NCBI GenBank assembly: GCA_024811115.1
Contig: JAKOGH010000072.1
Span: 124,001-188,000, forward strand
DNA length: 64,000 bases
Direction: 5' to 3'
Source of the DNA: Terana coerulea
Taxonomy: Eukaryota; Basidiomycota; Agaricomycetes; Polyporales; Phanerochaetaceae
This document shows, in pieces, positions 32,780 through 45,900 of the stretch. A program made the translations under genes and the position numbers. The notes beneath the pieces were generated by a model. That model made no database searches, was not told where the DNA came from, and saw only the letters and a program-made list of their open reading frames with translations. Position 1 is the stretch's first letter. Each line of letters starts with the position of its first letter.

Positions 32780-33548
32780 TCACAGGACATAGGCCCACAC
32801 GTCTCGAGGATCTAACCTTTCGGGCCTTCTTCTCCCGCGAAGGTAACGACAGCCCTTGTTGCTTGCGTTCGCGTGGCAGTGGTCCGAGGGAAGTGGGAGA
32901 CTTGGGAGCTGGGACCGAAAAGAAGAGGGAGACCAGGGTACCACCATCAGCGTCGATGCTCCCGGAAAGTATCGTGGCAACTTCGATATACAACTGTGGG
33001 TGGCGTTCGGCCCATCCGCCGAGGACCGCGGATGGGTTTTGACGAGGCGGTGGCAAAGCGTGTACTGGCCGAGGGCACGTTTGATAGCATGGAGCGTCAC
33101 GGCTAAGGACACCTGCGTCTGAGATTCAGTGCGCGTGCGGTGAGAACGGTGGCGTCAGCGCGGACTCACCGAGACGATCCCACTACCATATGCCAAAGAA
33201 TATCTTCCACCAAGGCCTCGCGATCCCCTTCGCGCTTTTTCTCATACCCCTCGGCGAGCCTCGTGTAGTACATGGGCATCGAAGCGGGCTTCAGAGTCTT
33301 CTCTGAGAGAGGATACTGCGGGAAGGGTGAGCACAGTGAGCATGTGAAGCGGAGACCAAGCGCACCTTCCGCATAAACTCATTGTCTTCCAATGCTCTGG
33401 CAGCGCGTACGGCTTGCGGAGTGAGCTGGGGATGGTCGGCGAGCGACTTGAGAAAGTTTCCCAGCTGCAGGTGCGGGCGAAACGGGTCAACTGGCCATTT
33501 GGCAGCCACGCTATGGAGCTGTTGCGAGAGCTTGGTGGTGGATGCCAT
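32780..33548 (-). CDS. Probable mitochondrial assembly protein, Cbp6/UQCC2-like N terminus
   Basis: From ATG 33548 the protein reads TKLSQQLHSVAAKWPVDPFRP, then LQLGNFLKSLADHP, RALEDNEFMRK, and after an intron (near 33320-33365) YPLSEKTLKPASMPMYYTRL. The WPVDP...R start, the spacing and the Y..RL end resemble the UQCC2/Cbp6 family, which assists cytochrome b synthesis or complex III assembly in mitochondria. I infer this by pattern memory and hold it loosely. Downstream (33125-32780) a further exon reads LHAIKRALGQYT and then, one base out of frame near 33045, LGGWAERHPQLYIEVATIL, rich in Ser/Pro/Lys to its end. Whether this is the same gene is not certain. Confidence 0.5.
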
Positions 33549-35104
33549 TCAAGAACGTCCTGGCTGAGTTCGAAATAGCATGCGCTTCCAAACATGTCAA
33601 CTTCTCCGCCACCGTGGGAACGTTTAGCTTGGCCGTTCACAAGAAGAGCCTGTGCATCTTGCGCAGAGGATTTACAGGTGTGTTGATCATACATAGGAAT
33701 TTAGAATGAATTGAATCACAATAGGCTGCCAAGATACGTTTATGCCATGAGTACTTGTTCGATACAAAGCAGCACAATCAAAATTCTGCAGTCGGTGCTA
33801 ACGCGGACACTTGACCTAGTATTCCAGAACATGCTACATGCATGGGCACATCGTCCTATTCCTTCCCCCTAGCTCCCCGATGATTTACATGTTCTTCCGG
33901 TTCCTTACCACATGCCATCTCGCGTTCCGCATGATGGCTAGATGAGTTGAGCTAGCCATGGAGCAAAGCACTCAGCTCCGACATTGACACGCCAACCGTA
34001 CGTACTCAACCCCACCGGAAATATCGTAATCCCACAAACTCTTGTGTTGTGGCGTCCTATCTTCCAACGCCCGACCTGTTGGCGAATCGGATGCTTGGAG
34101 AAAAGTCCGCAAAGTGGGAGATAGCGAGGGCACCGATATTACGTTCTCTCAGGGCTGCATGGCAGTCCACAGGAAAAAAGATCCTGGAAAGGGCACATCG
34201 AGAGGTGTGAGGGAACGTCGGAGAAACATGGTCTGAACTATGGCGGCACTCACGTCATAGAGCCTATTATCGCAAGATGGATATCTGCCTCTTAGCCATA
34301 CGTCGCATTGCAATGGATCGTCGTGCTCTGAATACGCAGAGATTTCTATGGCCAATGCCACGGTAGGGAATGCCCATGCCGTTACCCAACTGTTACTAAT
34401 GTGAAAAGTTGCTGCATGACACACAGCGCCCTGCGGCGGACTGTGCAGATACATGTGGCTGATGTTGTGGTGGCACTAGTGTTGTGATAGTGCGCGACTA
34501 TAGATCGGAGCACCACGGCACTGGTCTGACCGCGAGGAAAGTCAAGTCACGTAGGTCCACATAGAGCATAAATCTTACCTTGAGTATTTTCGTTGGAACA
34601 TGGAGCCATATACAGCAGAACCTTGCGCGCAGTCGAGAGTCCATGGTCTAGCTGTTGAGATACTAAATGCACATAAGTGCGTACCGGCTTAATGACCACG
34701 CCACTTGCTGATAATTATCGGTTTTCTCCTGCCCCGTTGAATTTGAAGGTGACGAATCAAGCTCCATTGCCGTAGAACGTTGCAAAGTGTTATACACAAG
34801 GGCTTTACGACGCGCATGTCGAGGTGCTGTGCAGAGCTGGCCGCGCCAAACGTCCGCGGGCGCGCTCGGTTCTGTCCGCCCCTTGATTGTCGTTGATCCG
34901 ACCTACCATGTAAAGTAACCTTTTGATGGTACGCCAAGAATGCAAGGCACCGCCGCGGTAAACGCGCTGGGCAGTGCCCACGACGCCGCTAAACGAGGAT
35001 CACTGGCTGTGCAACATTGGCGGGTCGCTTGAACGACGCGGACGTGCGGGGCAGCAGCCCTCCAACCCGCTCGTAGCTCTTCCTCCGCTACTCTCATCTC
35101 CACC
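33549..35104. other. Long gene-free stretch
   Basis: About 1.5 kb with no frame that looks coding; the longest (34149-34454, minus) has no recognisable motif. It holds the promoter of the Hsp70-like gene. Confidence 0.35.
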
Positions 35105-38100
35105 ATGGGCTGTTGCGGCGAACCGATCGACAAGCCCGTCCCGGAGGAGGGCAACAGGATCTCGCCGTTCACCACTGGCGACCCTGTAGCGCAGCAACCT
35201 TCAGGACAATCGCCGCTGCAGTGGCAGGAGAAGAGCCCCTCGCCAGGCATAGCGTCGCCGCCGCCGGTACTCCAGTACGGTCCAGGATGGACAGCCGCTT
35301 TGGGGCCAGCAGACAACGCAGTACAACCCGTACGGATCCAACGGTTCTGCGACCACACCTTCCATGTACAACGGTTCAAGCGTGACTGGCTATCTACCGA
35401 CTTCACCGTCACCACCACCTTTGAGTGGGTATGGTTCCCAGAGCCCGCCGTTGATCCAGCCCGCTGCTGTGTACGCCGCGAACGCAAACTCCAGGATGAC
35501 TGTCACCGGACGAAGGACCACCTCGCCAACTCAGCAAGGATTTGCGCCGCCGGCTGCAGATGAGGGCAAGCTGTCGGTGTCGATCGATTTCGGTCAGTCC
35601 ATCGAGCTATCATACCATAATATCTTATCATTTACCTCGAACAGGTACGACTTTCTCTGGTGTGGTAAGTTGCTTCCTGTTAGCACCCGGCCAACGTGGT
35701 GATGATGTATGAGTAAAGGCATATGGCTCGTCCCGAATTGCAAACGGCAAGGTGCAACAAATCTTGAACTGGCCAGGATCATTTGAAACGTTCCGAAAGA
35801 TCCCTACATGTTTGCTATACAACGAGATCGGACAAGTGATTGCTTGGGGTATCCAGGCCAAGACGGCCAGCCCTCAGCCTGGCGCCACCAAGACTGAATG
35901 GTGCGCATCACGTCATGTCTCTTGTACTTGCTGTGAACATGGTTCTATGCCAGGTTCAAACTATTCCTGGAACCCCACGCTTTACGAGACGAGCATGCCG
36001 TTGATCCCCGTCTCCCATCCCTGCCTGTGAGCATCGCCGCACACCCTTGATTATGACCCGGCCACTCACACCCGACGCGGACGGTGCCAGGCAGGCAAGC
36101 AGGCCGTCGACCTGATCGTGGACTTCCTCTCCTGCCTCTGGGACTACGCCAAACAGCAGATCACACGCGAAATTGGCGCGGTCGCAGACCTCGGTGCGTG
36201 CCACGTTCTGCGCCGCCGCCGTCGCGGTCACTCACGCCCCCTGCAGACTCGGCGGACGTCTGGCTCACCGTCCCCGCGGCGTGGGATGCCCGCGGGTGCC
36301 AGATGATGCGCGACGCCGCCATTGCGGCCGGGCTGGTGCGCTCTGCGCGGGCGGGCGACACGAGCTGGCGAGAGCGGCTGAGGATCATCACGTGCGTCTG
36401 CTGCCGTCCTGCGTCGTGGCGGTGCCTTACCCTTCCGTCTGTCTACAGGGAGCCCGAGGCGGCCGCGGTGCACTGTGCGTTCCTCACGGATCTCCACAAA
36501 CTGCGCCCCAGCCAGAATTTCATGATATGCGACGCCGGTGGCGGCACTGTCGTAAGTGTCCTTGTGTTGTTGTCCTGGCCTGTCTCGGCAGCGGCGTGAC
36601 CCCTGATGTGGCGTACAGGATCTTGCCGTGTACAAAATCATCGGCATGCTCTCGAGTCTGGAGATTGCGGAAATGTGTGCGCGCTCGGGGGCCAACTGTG
36701 GTTCCCTCTTCCTTGATCTCCGCTTCCGGGAGCTCGTCAAGACGCTCCTGGCGGATCACCCTGCCCACCTCGACGGTGAGTCCTCTGCGCCACGCTCGGC
36801 AGTCTTGTGTGGTGGCGTCCTAATGACGGAACTGCCGATAGCCGCCTCGCTTGCATACTTCATGCACAACTTCTCGGACACGACGAAGATGGTGTACGAC
36901 GGCGAAGCGGACGATGGTAGGCGCACGGCTTGTTCTGTCGAGACAGCTCACGTAATCTTCGGAGGACAGACAAAATGTTCCACTACACTTGTTTCAACGT
37001 GGAGGATCCACATGACCCCTCTGTGGGACTCATCCACGGTGACCTGGCAATCCCGGGAAACCTTCTGCGGCGAGAAGTGTTTGACCCTGTTGTTCAGCAG
37101 GTACGTCGTCGGCTCAGCTATTCTTCCTCGAGAGATTCATCTCACCACCGCCTCGCATCGCGCCCTCCCCACGGTGTTATCTCGATATCCCAGGTCCTGG
37201 ACCTGATTGAAGAGCAGACGAAGAAAATTGACCAGGCCCTGCACGCCCTGCTATTGGTCGGTGGCTTCAGTGGTAAGCGCTTTCTGCCCTCGCTACCGCG
37301 CGTTGCCGTAACGCTGCGAGTCTAGGAAGCAAGTACCTTTTCCAGAAGGTCAAGGTGCGCGAGCTCTATTCGCCGCTGTCACGCCAGCGGTTCTCAATCG
37401 ACGCTTCGCCGTGGCCCTTCATCTCTGTTTGTCTATTACACAGGAACGGTTCTCGCCACGGATCAGCGTCATCTCTCGGCCGCCGGACTGCGATACCGCC
37501 ACCCTGCGCGGCGCCGCGCAGTACGGGCTGGCACGACGCCCCCTCGTGTCAAGCGTGATCGCACCGCAGTCGTACATGATGAAGGTCGGTGCCACCGCCC
37601 GATTCCTACAACACTAGAAGGACGTGCTCGCTGACACGGTCTCTCGCCGCGTCCGCGCGGCACAGGTCAAGCTGCCCGCCGAGCAGGAAGACCAGCTGAG
37701 GAGGCCCGCGTACATCCGGACCAACGACGCGGGCGTCGCCATCTGCGAAAACAGGTCCGCGATAGGTCTAGCACGCGCATGCCCGCTCCCACGCTCACGC
37801 GATCTCGCACAGGCTGCAGTACCTCGTCGCAAAGAGCGCGATCCTGCGAAAGGGGTGAGTGCTTCCGGCTCGTTCGCGCGCGTGAGACTGCGGTTTTGAT
37901 GCCCGGGCGGTGTTCAGGCAGAGGGTGAAGCACAAGTTCTGGTGAGCGTCCCCACCCACCGCCACGGCTTGACGGACGCGGGGCTGACGACGGCGCACGC
38001 ACGCAGCAAATTCTCGCAGAACGGACAGGGTGCGTACGGTGGACACGGCAGCGAGCGGGCACGGTGCTGATTCCATCCGTCACTGCAGACCGCATGTTTG

Positions 38101-38496
38101 TTGCCACGCTCTACACGGGCGACAGCGACAGGATCATGCGCTACACCGACGAGGTAAGTTCAACGACTTGCCGGCGCCACGGCGACATCGGAGGGCAGCC
38201 TTCCTGACCATCACGCCGCCGCGCCATCTTTACCTAGGGCGAGACGAGCGAACTGTGCAAGTGGACGGTCGACTTGAGCGTCCTGCCGAGCTTCCAGCAG
38301 CACGCCGGCGCGCCGCAGGCCAACGGCTTTTACACCGGTACGTCCGCGGCGGCGAGCCTAACTGACCTCTATCTGGGCTGACGCGTGCCGGATAGAGTTC
38401 GAGCTCGGACTGGAACTCGACAGCGCCGAGGTGCGCGGGGTGCTGATCCACGAAGGGCAGGACTGGGGCCACGTTGTGTTCGACTTCCGGGCATAG
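35105..38496 (+). CDS. Hsp70-like actin-fold ATPase (HSPA12-type) with MGCC N terminus
   Basis: A distant Hsp70 relative lacking the usual substrate-binding domain, a group expanded in basidiomycetes and of unknown role. The N terminus MGCCGEPIDKP (Gly2 with Cys3-Cys4) is a classic myristoylation/palmitoylation pattern. A Pro/Ser/Gln-rich linker follows. ATPase motifs in order: phosphate-1 LSVSIDFG..TTFSGVAYGS (35570-35740), the DVWLTVPAAWD strand, EPEAAAVHCAF, phosphate-2 ICDAGGGTVDLAVYK (36520-36640), and the adenosine motif LLVGGFSGSKYLFQ (37250-37350). A C-terminal beta-rich part ends DWGHVVFDFRA at 38496. More than a dozen introns, many about 50 bp. In the linker one base too many near 35278-35281 shifts the frame, so the N-terminal exon joins the rest only with a one-base change. 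There is no EEVD tail. Confidence 0.85.
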
Positions 38497-39364
38497 GGAC
38501 GGTGCCTGCGACCGAGCGGTGTGTATCTGACGTCTTGCTTTCTCGCTGCTTCTCGGGGGGTGCGCTACTTCGCGCATCTATATCATATGATATCCATCTT
38601 TGTATTGACAATGTTCTCGGAGATTTATGTACTGCTGTCCGCGCGAAAAGCTTGTATGCAGGAAATGGCGGCGCCGCGTGCGCTGTGGATGTGGGTTTTC
38701 CAGATGGGCTGCCAGCGCCGCAGCCACAGACTCTCACCATCTAATTGCACGCCCCCCAGCTGAATGCGAGGAGCGCAGAGGCGGTGACTCACCTCGGCGG
38801 ACGGCCCTCTGTCAGCGTCGATTCGGCCCTGGTGTGGCGGCCTGGTGGCGGCGCCTGTATCGCGGCTGGACCCCGCAGGGCCGTGCCGCGGACGCGGACG
38901 TCTGGCTCTGCTTCCGACGCTGTCCTGCCGGGGTGCCCGCAATCGAGAGACGTCAGCGTGCGAGGGCGGTGCTGGCGAGGGCTGGGTGGCTGGCCGAGCA
39001 GGACCGTGCGAACGCTTGCGTGCTGGGGCAGCACATGGTGCGCTGGATGGTGTTATGGTTACAAGTCACACATACAGGCTCGAGCGGGCATAACTACACT
39101 CAATGAATGGGCACAGAGACTGGGCAGGCGTCCGCGCCGGTGCGCGATGAAATTGCCCAGGGAGCTGGGGTCGGATTCAGTGTGCACCGGAGCGCTTTGC
39201 GGCGGCTGAATGAGCAGGGCTCTGCCTCGCTCGCGCTGCTGTGTTTTGCCCGTCCACGGCGATTCCCATGTTCTCGGGAACGCCCGAGAGGGAAAGGGCC
39301 TCCGCTGAGCAATCGATCGTGCGGCGGCGGCTGGCGGTCTCGCAACATCAGACCAGGAAAAAGC
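38497..39364. other. Intergenic region
   Basis: GC-rich spacer. Long open frames here are arginine-rich shadows, and I support no gene. Confidence 0.35.
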
Positions 39365-39371
39365 TATATAA
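39365..39371 (+). promoter_or_regulatory. TATA box of the lactone oxidase gene
   Basis: TATATAA 46 nt before the ATG at 39417. Confidence 0.55.
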
Positions 39372-39416
39372 CCCTCCGGCCGCTGCGACCATGGCCAACC
39401 ACCTCCAGCAACCATC

Positions 39417-41194
39417 ATGTCTGCGCACCCACCCCTCGCGTCCATGTCCGTGCAGGACCTCTACCGCCTGCTCGCGCCCATCACCGTGCCCTCCGACTCG
39501 CCGAAAGCCAGGTTTATAAACTGGGGCCTCAGCTACGAATGCACGCCCTCTCCGTCTTCATCCCAAATACGGAGTACGAGTGCGAGCTGGTGCTGGAGCT
39601 CGCGCGGCGCGAGGGCGAGAGCGTGCGTGCGGCGGGCGTAGGCCACAGTCCGAGCGACCTCGCGTGCACGTCGGGATTCATGCTGCGAACGGAGAAGCTC
39701 GACAAGATCCTCGAGGTCAGTGAGCGCCCGCTGCCGTTATCGCCTCTCCGAATTTGGCGTGGCCTTGCTGCATCGCCCGCGGCGATCTCCGCGTCCCGAT
39801 CGCAGCAAGGTTCCGCATCGCCAGGAACCCGAACCCCGAGCTCACCGTCCCTTTTCTTTCCTCCCCGCGCAGATCAACGCCGAGAAACGGTACGTCGTCG
39901 CCCAGGGCGGCGTCGTCCTCAGCGTCCTCCACGTCGCCCTCGCCCGCCATGGCCTCGCCATGCTCAACCTCGGCTCCATCTCCGACCAGACCCTCGCCGG
40001 CGTCGTCACCACCGCCACCCACGGCACCGGCACCCACTTCAAGGTCATCTCCACCCACGTGCAGTCCCTCCTGCTCCTGCTCGCCGACGGCTCCCGCGTC
40101 CGCTGCTCGCGCGACGACCACCCGGACCTCTTCCTCGCCTCGCTCTGCGGCCTCGGCAGCACCGGCCTCATCCTCCAGATTCAGCTCGAGGTCGGTCCCG
40201 CGTTCCGTCTCAAGGAGACCCAGGAGTCGGTGCCCTTTACCCACGTCGTGCAGAACCTGGACCGGATTGCGAACCAGTCGGAGCATGTGAGGCTCTGGTG
40301 GTTTCCCCAGGCAGACATCGTGCGGGTCGAGCTCTGCGGATCGAACAGAAGAGGTGCGTGGCCCTGCATCTGCGAAGGGCTCCGGCTGACGTCTCTTCAG
40401 CCCAGCAAACCCGTGGGCACGTTCCTTTGGCACTCCCTCATCGGCTTTCACCTCGTCCAATTTCTCCTGTTCCTCGGCCGCTTCCTAACTTCACTAAATC
40501 CCTGGATATGTCGCTTCTGTGCTTGGCTGGACCGTGACACGACGGTGACGGTGGACGACAGTTGGCGCGTGTTTAATCTGGACTGCAAGGTGGGTCAAAC
40601 CCGGATGCCACGCCTGAGACCGCTAATCGCCTACTTTTTCTAGTATCCACAATTCACCACCGAGTGGGCAATTCCGTATGAGAAAACGAACGCGTGCTTG
40701 CGGGAACTGCACGACTGGCTCGACCGAGAACACGCCGACCCTCATGGGCTGCGCCCGCACTTCCCACTGGAGATACGCTTCTCGGACGCTGACGACATCT
40801 GGCTGAGTCCCAGCCACGGGCAGAAGACGACCTGGATTGGGATCATTCAGTACAAGTGCGTCCCGCTTCCTCCTCTCGGATGACGCCGCCCGGAACTCAC
40901 CCTGCTGCTTCTCGTCTTCTCTGCAGACCGTACGGGCTGAACGTGCCCTACCGGAAGCTCTTTGAACGCTTCGAGGCCATCCTCGCACGCCACGAAGGCC
41001 GGCCACATTGGGCGAAATCCCACCCTCTGCGCCGGGACGAGTTGCGCACGCTGTACCCGCACTTCGATGACTTTGTCCGTGTCCTCGAGAACGTCGATCC
41101 CGCCGGCATCTTCCGCAATGAATATGTCGAGCGTCACCTCTTCGACAAGCAGGGTCCGCAATATCACCCCCGGGTTTTCAAGCGGCTTCAATAA
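39417..41194 (+). CDS. ALO1: D-arabinono-1,4-lactone oxidase
   Basis: A FAD enzyme of the outer mitochondrial membrane making erythroascorbate, the fungal ascorbate analogue. Exons 39417-39715, 39873-40353, 40401-40589, 40644-40855, 40927-41194 (about 482 residues). Seen: FINWGLSYECTP, the FAD-binding VGHSPSDLACTSGF (near 39645), NLGSISDQTLAGVVTTATHGTG, a hydrophobic membrane-associated stretch FHLVQFLLFLGRFL (near 40450), WAIPYEKT, and the C-terminal HWAK motif as RPHWAKSHPL (near 41005) that is diagnostic of aldonolactone oxidoreductases. The start ATG at 39417 is preferred to 39391, which is in another frame. One base is missing in CCC 39546-39548 and a compensating shift sits near the junction 40353/40401. 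Otherwise complete. Confidence 0.94.
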
Positions 41195-41447
41195 CCTGTT
41201 CAGCCACGGTTGTGAGTCGTCTCCCGTACGAGACAATATGTGTCCGTCGTCGAGACGCAAAATGTTTTTATCACGTATTATTTGTCGTTGTGTTATTTTA
41301 CCTCTTTGTAGTGATGAAGGTACACTCGGGCGTAATTTTTGGTCATTCAGATGTATTGTACACATCCTATATTTCCCCTCCATGTTGTCAATAGAATACA
41401 TCTTGAACACAAAGTGACCTACGGGTGCAAGATCCGAGACGGCCTCT
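41195..41447. other. Short convergent 3' spacer
   Basis: T-rich 3' untranslated sequence between ALO1 (+) and Ubc7 (-). Confidence 0.4.
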
Positions 41448-42346
41448 CTAGAGGCCAAGCTGCTCCTTGATAGACTCCCGCACAATCCGCTCGTACTCCT
41501 GTCGCGGACTTCATTAGCGAAAGTTCAGCGGCACATGACGCCAAGCCGCACCGCCCGGTTGTCCCTATACAGTTTGCAGCAATCGATGTTCGCGCCGCTC
41601 TCAAGGTTCGGTTCTGGGCCCGGCCGCGCGATGAGCACACACGCCCGGTGACGACACACGCTTCGGCGCACGCACCCGCCAGCATCGAGATGACGCTCAG
41701 GACGACCTTCTCCACGCTCTGCACCGGGCTCCAGCGCTCGGACGCCTGCTCGTACATCGTCGGGTCGTCGCCCGGCGTGTGCAAAATCGAGATGCACACC
41801 GTCCCGTCCGCGTAGACTGCAGCAACGGCGGGCGGTCAGTCAGTCGGCGCGGCATAGCACGGCGCGGCACGCACTGTTCGGGTGGAACAACGGGGGTCGA
41901 ACTTCATCTTGAACGGCGAGAGCGGGTAGTCCGCCGGCTGGCGTGGCGTACGGTAAGCCCCACGGCGCGGTCAGCACAGCGCGCGCAGGCAGAAAAGGGG
42001 GAGGGGCGACGCACGAAGGTGAGCTTCGCGGCGAAGACGCCGCCCTCGAACGGCGTGTCCTTCGGGCCCATGATGAGGGCCTCCCAGGTGAAGAAATCCG
42101 ATTCGGACACAGGACCTGCGGGCCCGCGGGCGGCGGGTGAGCACTCGCTGGGCACGCGCGGGAGGACGAGCGGGGACCGCACCTGCCTCGAACATGCCGT
42201 CCGGGGAACCTAGCGGGGCACGCACGAGAGCAACGTTAATCCGCGCGGTGGACCATGCTACGAGAGAGGGTCTTGCCTTGCGAGGTTAGCTGCTTGTATT
42301 CGGTCATTAGCCGGCGCAGGGCGGTGTTCGTGCTACGGGCTGCCAT
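41448..42346 (-). CDS. UBC7: Ubiquitin-conjugating enzyme E2, Ubc7/UBE2G type
   Basis: The E2 of ER-associated degradation, working at the ER membrane with Hrd1/Doa10-type ligases. From ATG 42346: [22 protein letters not shown], then a small exon ([10 protein letters not shown], near 42210), [43 protein letters not shown], and the active-site loop [13 protein letters not shown] with the catalytic Cys codon at 41794-41796. The next stretch [21 protein letters not shown] contains the acidic insertion characteristic of Ubc7/UBE2G and not other E2s. Then [17 protein letters not shown] and, on a last exon, [16 protein letters not shown] with the stop at 41448. Introns 45-70 bp. No frame problem was noticed. 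Confidence 0.92.
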
Positions 42347-42923
42347 GGTGCGCGGAAGAGGGAAAGGGTGCGGGCAGACGCCTGAGGCGAGCGAGCCAGT
42401 CGACACGTTCACAGGCAGGCGAGCGCCGGCCCGGGGTGCCGACCCGTGGAGGACTGCCTCCTGGATATTTCACTCGGACACAGTTCGACTGCCACCGCCG
42501 CCGTCTTACGTTTCGCAAACGGGACGTATTCACTGCCATGCACGTTGCACGGGCGGCAGGAGGGCCATCCTCCGTGTCAAAAATAGTCCACAATTGAATG
42601 GTATGGACGACTCGGTGGCGGCTAGTATACCCCCATGCACGAGCATACATCCGGGCTTGGTCACACACAGCCGAGAGCGGCCAAAGGTGCATACGTTATA
42701 TGTAGTACACAGCTCGGGCACGGATATTACAATGCCACCGGATCTTCGATGGCGGTAGCGCAGAAGAAGTCCAAGGGCCGCTGAGGAAGCTATCTCATGA
42801 AGGGAAAACTTTCAGCTAAATGGATTGAGGCTGCGCGGTCATGTACCTAGAATACAACAGATGTTGGCTACAGAACAGATGGATGAGCAATGAATAGACA
42901 GGGGCAATTTTAGGTGGTCGTGA
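42347..42923. other. Intergenic region
   Basis: Ubc7 promoter side and 3' side of RPC2. No gene. Confidence 0.35.
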
Positions 42924-45900
42924 TCATGCATCGTCGAGTACAAGGCGCGGAACGACGTTCATAGCCATAAGCTGAAAGACTATGTCAGCATCAAACCACA
43001 CCGAGGTGGGAAACAGACAAACCTCTTGGAAGAGCAATTTTGCAGCGTAAGGAATGGTCAACTGGGCCATCTTCTTCGAGCTTTTACAGTAAGTGCACCA
43101 GCCGTTGTAGCCCATCAGGCCGCACTCCTGGCAGGCGTTCACCTCAAACTTGTCCGAAGAAATCATGAGACGTTCTAGGAGCAGCTGGGTAGCTCCATAG
43201 CCAATGAGACAGTCGCGCTCCATCTCCCCCAGACGAAGACCGCCTTCACGGGAGCGACCCTCGGTGGGCTGCCGGGTCAATGTCGCGCGGGGACCCCTAC
43301 AGATCGAAGCCAATGAGTCAGTGCTGACGCACAAAGGAATTGCGCATCTACAAACCTTGCACGGGCGTGCATCTTGTCCATTACCATGTGCTCTGTCGTG
43401 CGTCAGCATACAGAAAAGAACACGGATGTATAGGTGACCCACTCAGTTTCTATTGCCGCAGACAGCGTCAGCGCCCTTGCCGGAAGAATGTCACGAATAA
43501 AAGCGTACCTGGTAGTAGATAGGCCCGAAGTAGACGTAGGCCTCGAGAGGTTCACCCGTGATGCCGCTGGTGAGCATGTCCTTTCCGCCGTAACTGAAGC
43601 CGTTCTCAATCAAGATCCGAGACATATCTTCGACCTAGGCACGGATGCAGTATGAGCGAGCTAAACCAAAAGCAGCCGACTTAACGGACGCACCTTGGAA
43701 CCTCCGAAGGCTGTCCCGTACTGAAGCTTGCCTGCGAGCACTCCGGCCTACGACAAGATCAGCTACGTGCGCGTAGGTCTCACAATGTCGCCGAGACTTA
43801 CCTTCCCCGCTAGCAACTCTATCATTTTCCCTACCGTCATCCGAGAGGGGAAGCCGTGAGGGTTCATGATCGTGTCTAGGCGATAAGGTGCAAAGGCAAT
43901 CGTCGGAACATCAGCACCACGACCGGCCGAAGATGCATGCAGCAGCGGGTTGACATACCTGGCACAATGCCCTGGTCGTTGAAGGGCATGTCCTCTTGAT
44001 TAACGATCAGGCCACAGACACCTTTCTGCCCGTGCCGCGACGAGAACTTATCCCCCAGTTCCGGGCGCCGCGTTTGACGTATGAGCACCTTGATCAGCGT
44101 CTGGTCGTTATCGGTGTCCGACACCATGACCTTGTCGATGTACCCTGGCACAGGTGATTTGTAAGTCATCGGCGCGTTCTTGTACGGGACGGTGGCAGCC
44201 TGGCCCGTAAACGTGTTGTCGTTCGCGTTGGTCGGTGTTTGCTTGTTGATGTACACGTCACCAGGGTCTACCCGCTCGCCTACGCCTGCAAGGCCATCGG
44301 CTTGAATGATGTCGTATTTCTTCTGTATCTGACCGTTGTCGTCCACAGGCGCGTCCGCAAGGCGATCAAAGCTACAAGCACGCCAGGTCAGATATGGATT
44401 ACGGAATGAGATCCGCAACACGCCGCAAACTCACGTTCCGTTAGGGTATTTGCGGATGAGGGTCGCGTTCTTCCTCAGAACCTGACATCTTCCATAACCC
44501 CGATCAAGGCTGGCCTAGGATACGAATGAGCACGGTACATGTCGAACGGCGAGACAACACCTCATGACTCTCGAGCGCACCTTGTTCTGAATGAGAGCGT
44601 CCTCAATATCATACCCCGAATAACTCATGACAGCTACAGTAGCATTCTGACCGGCAGGCAGCTTGTCGTAACCGATGAGTTCGATGGTTTTCGTTTTCAC
44701 CATAGGTTGCTGGGGATACACCGACAAATACAGCAGTGTGTCAATGCGATTCAGCTGGTTGTAACCGATAGCACCAATGGCTTGCTTCCCCATGGCACAT
44801 TGGTACGTATTTCGAGGAGACTGATTGTGGTGGGGGTAAGGAATGAGGCCTGCGACCGCTCCGAGAAGAGTGAACGGCTCAATCTCTAGGTGCGTCGTGG
44901 TAGGGACGATGTCAGACTCATACAGTGCAATGTAGGAATCGTTCTCTTCGTTGACGTCCAAATATTCAACGAGACCCTTGTGGAGGAAGTCGTCGAATGT
45001 AAGCCGGCCTGCTTTCAATTCCTAAGCGCCATGACTCAGAGTTCGCTCGTTGTATGTGGAAGAACCTACTCACGGCGATATGGGCCGATGCAACGCGGGG
45101 TCTCCCCCTGTCCACAATAATCATCGGTCGACAAATCCGTCCTCCATCGCTCGCAATGAGCACGGTACGATGGTGATTGTTGATATACACGCTCACGAAC
45201 TCGCTGACACGGCCAGCCCGACGTAACTTCCGGAAGCTGTGCACAAATCGTCCAGGCGAGCGCGTCAAGCCGATGATAGAGCCGTTGACATTGACGACGT
45301 AGGCATGTTGACCGTATATCTCTGCGCCTGTAGCCGTACTGATGTCTGCGCAGAGAAGTGAGCCGTATGAGGGGCAGCATGGTAACGGGCCACAAACCTT
45401 CTACACCAAGCATATACGCTAGCCGTACAATAGGTTCTTCGTCAACATCGGTGGTGATATGTGTCATCAAGGCGAGATTCTTTACAAGACCACATGCTTC
45501 GCCTTCCGGGGTATCGCTAGGACAAAGCATTCCCCATTGACTCGGCTGCAGCGCTCTTGGTCCACTCACCTTCCTCGTCTTCTCGAACTGAGAGCTGATG
45601 CGCGTCATCATCCCTAACGCGCTGACGAAGGAAAGGCGGCTGAGTACATGCGTGACCCCCGCTCGTTCCATTTTGAACCGCTTGAGAGACCAGTTGCCCG
45701 TGCTGATTGCTCGAATGAAGCCCGTCGTGATATGGTCGCCTTGGAACTGCATGGTGTTGAATGCGTCAAATTCGGACGTTCGTGACGGCTTCTTGAGGAC
45801 CTTATCAATGGCGGACTTGAGATTGGTATTGAAAGTCTTGAACAGGTCCTCGAAGAGAAGGGCGAGCAGCTGCCCGGCCCTACACAGGCAAGCAATCAGC

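Noticed and set aside
34149..34454. Minus-strand 101-codon frame in the 33.5-35.1 kb gap
   Set aside because: No motif, and no splice-supported extension.
39107..40537. Longest open frame of the window (476 codons, +)
   Set aside because: Arg/Pro-rich frame overlapping ALO1 in another phase; it lacks every motif and exists because of GC-rich codon use.
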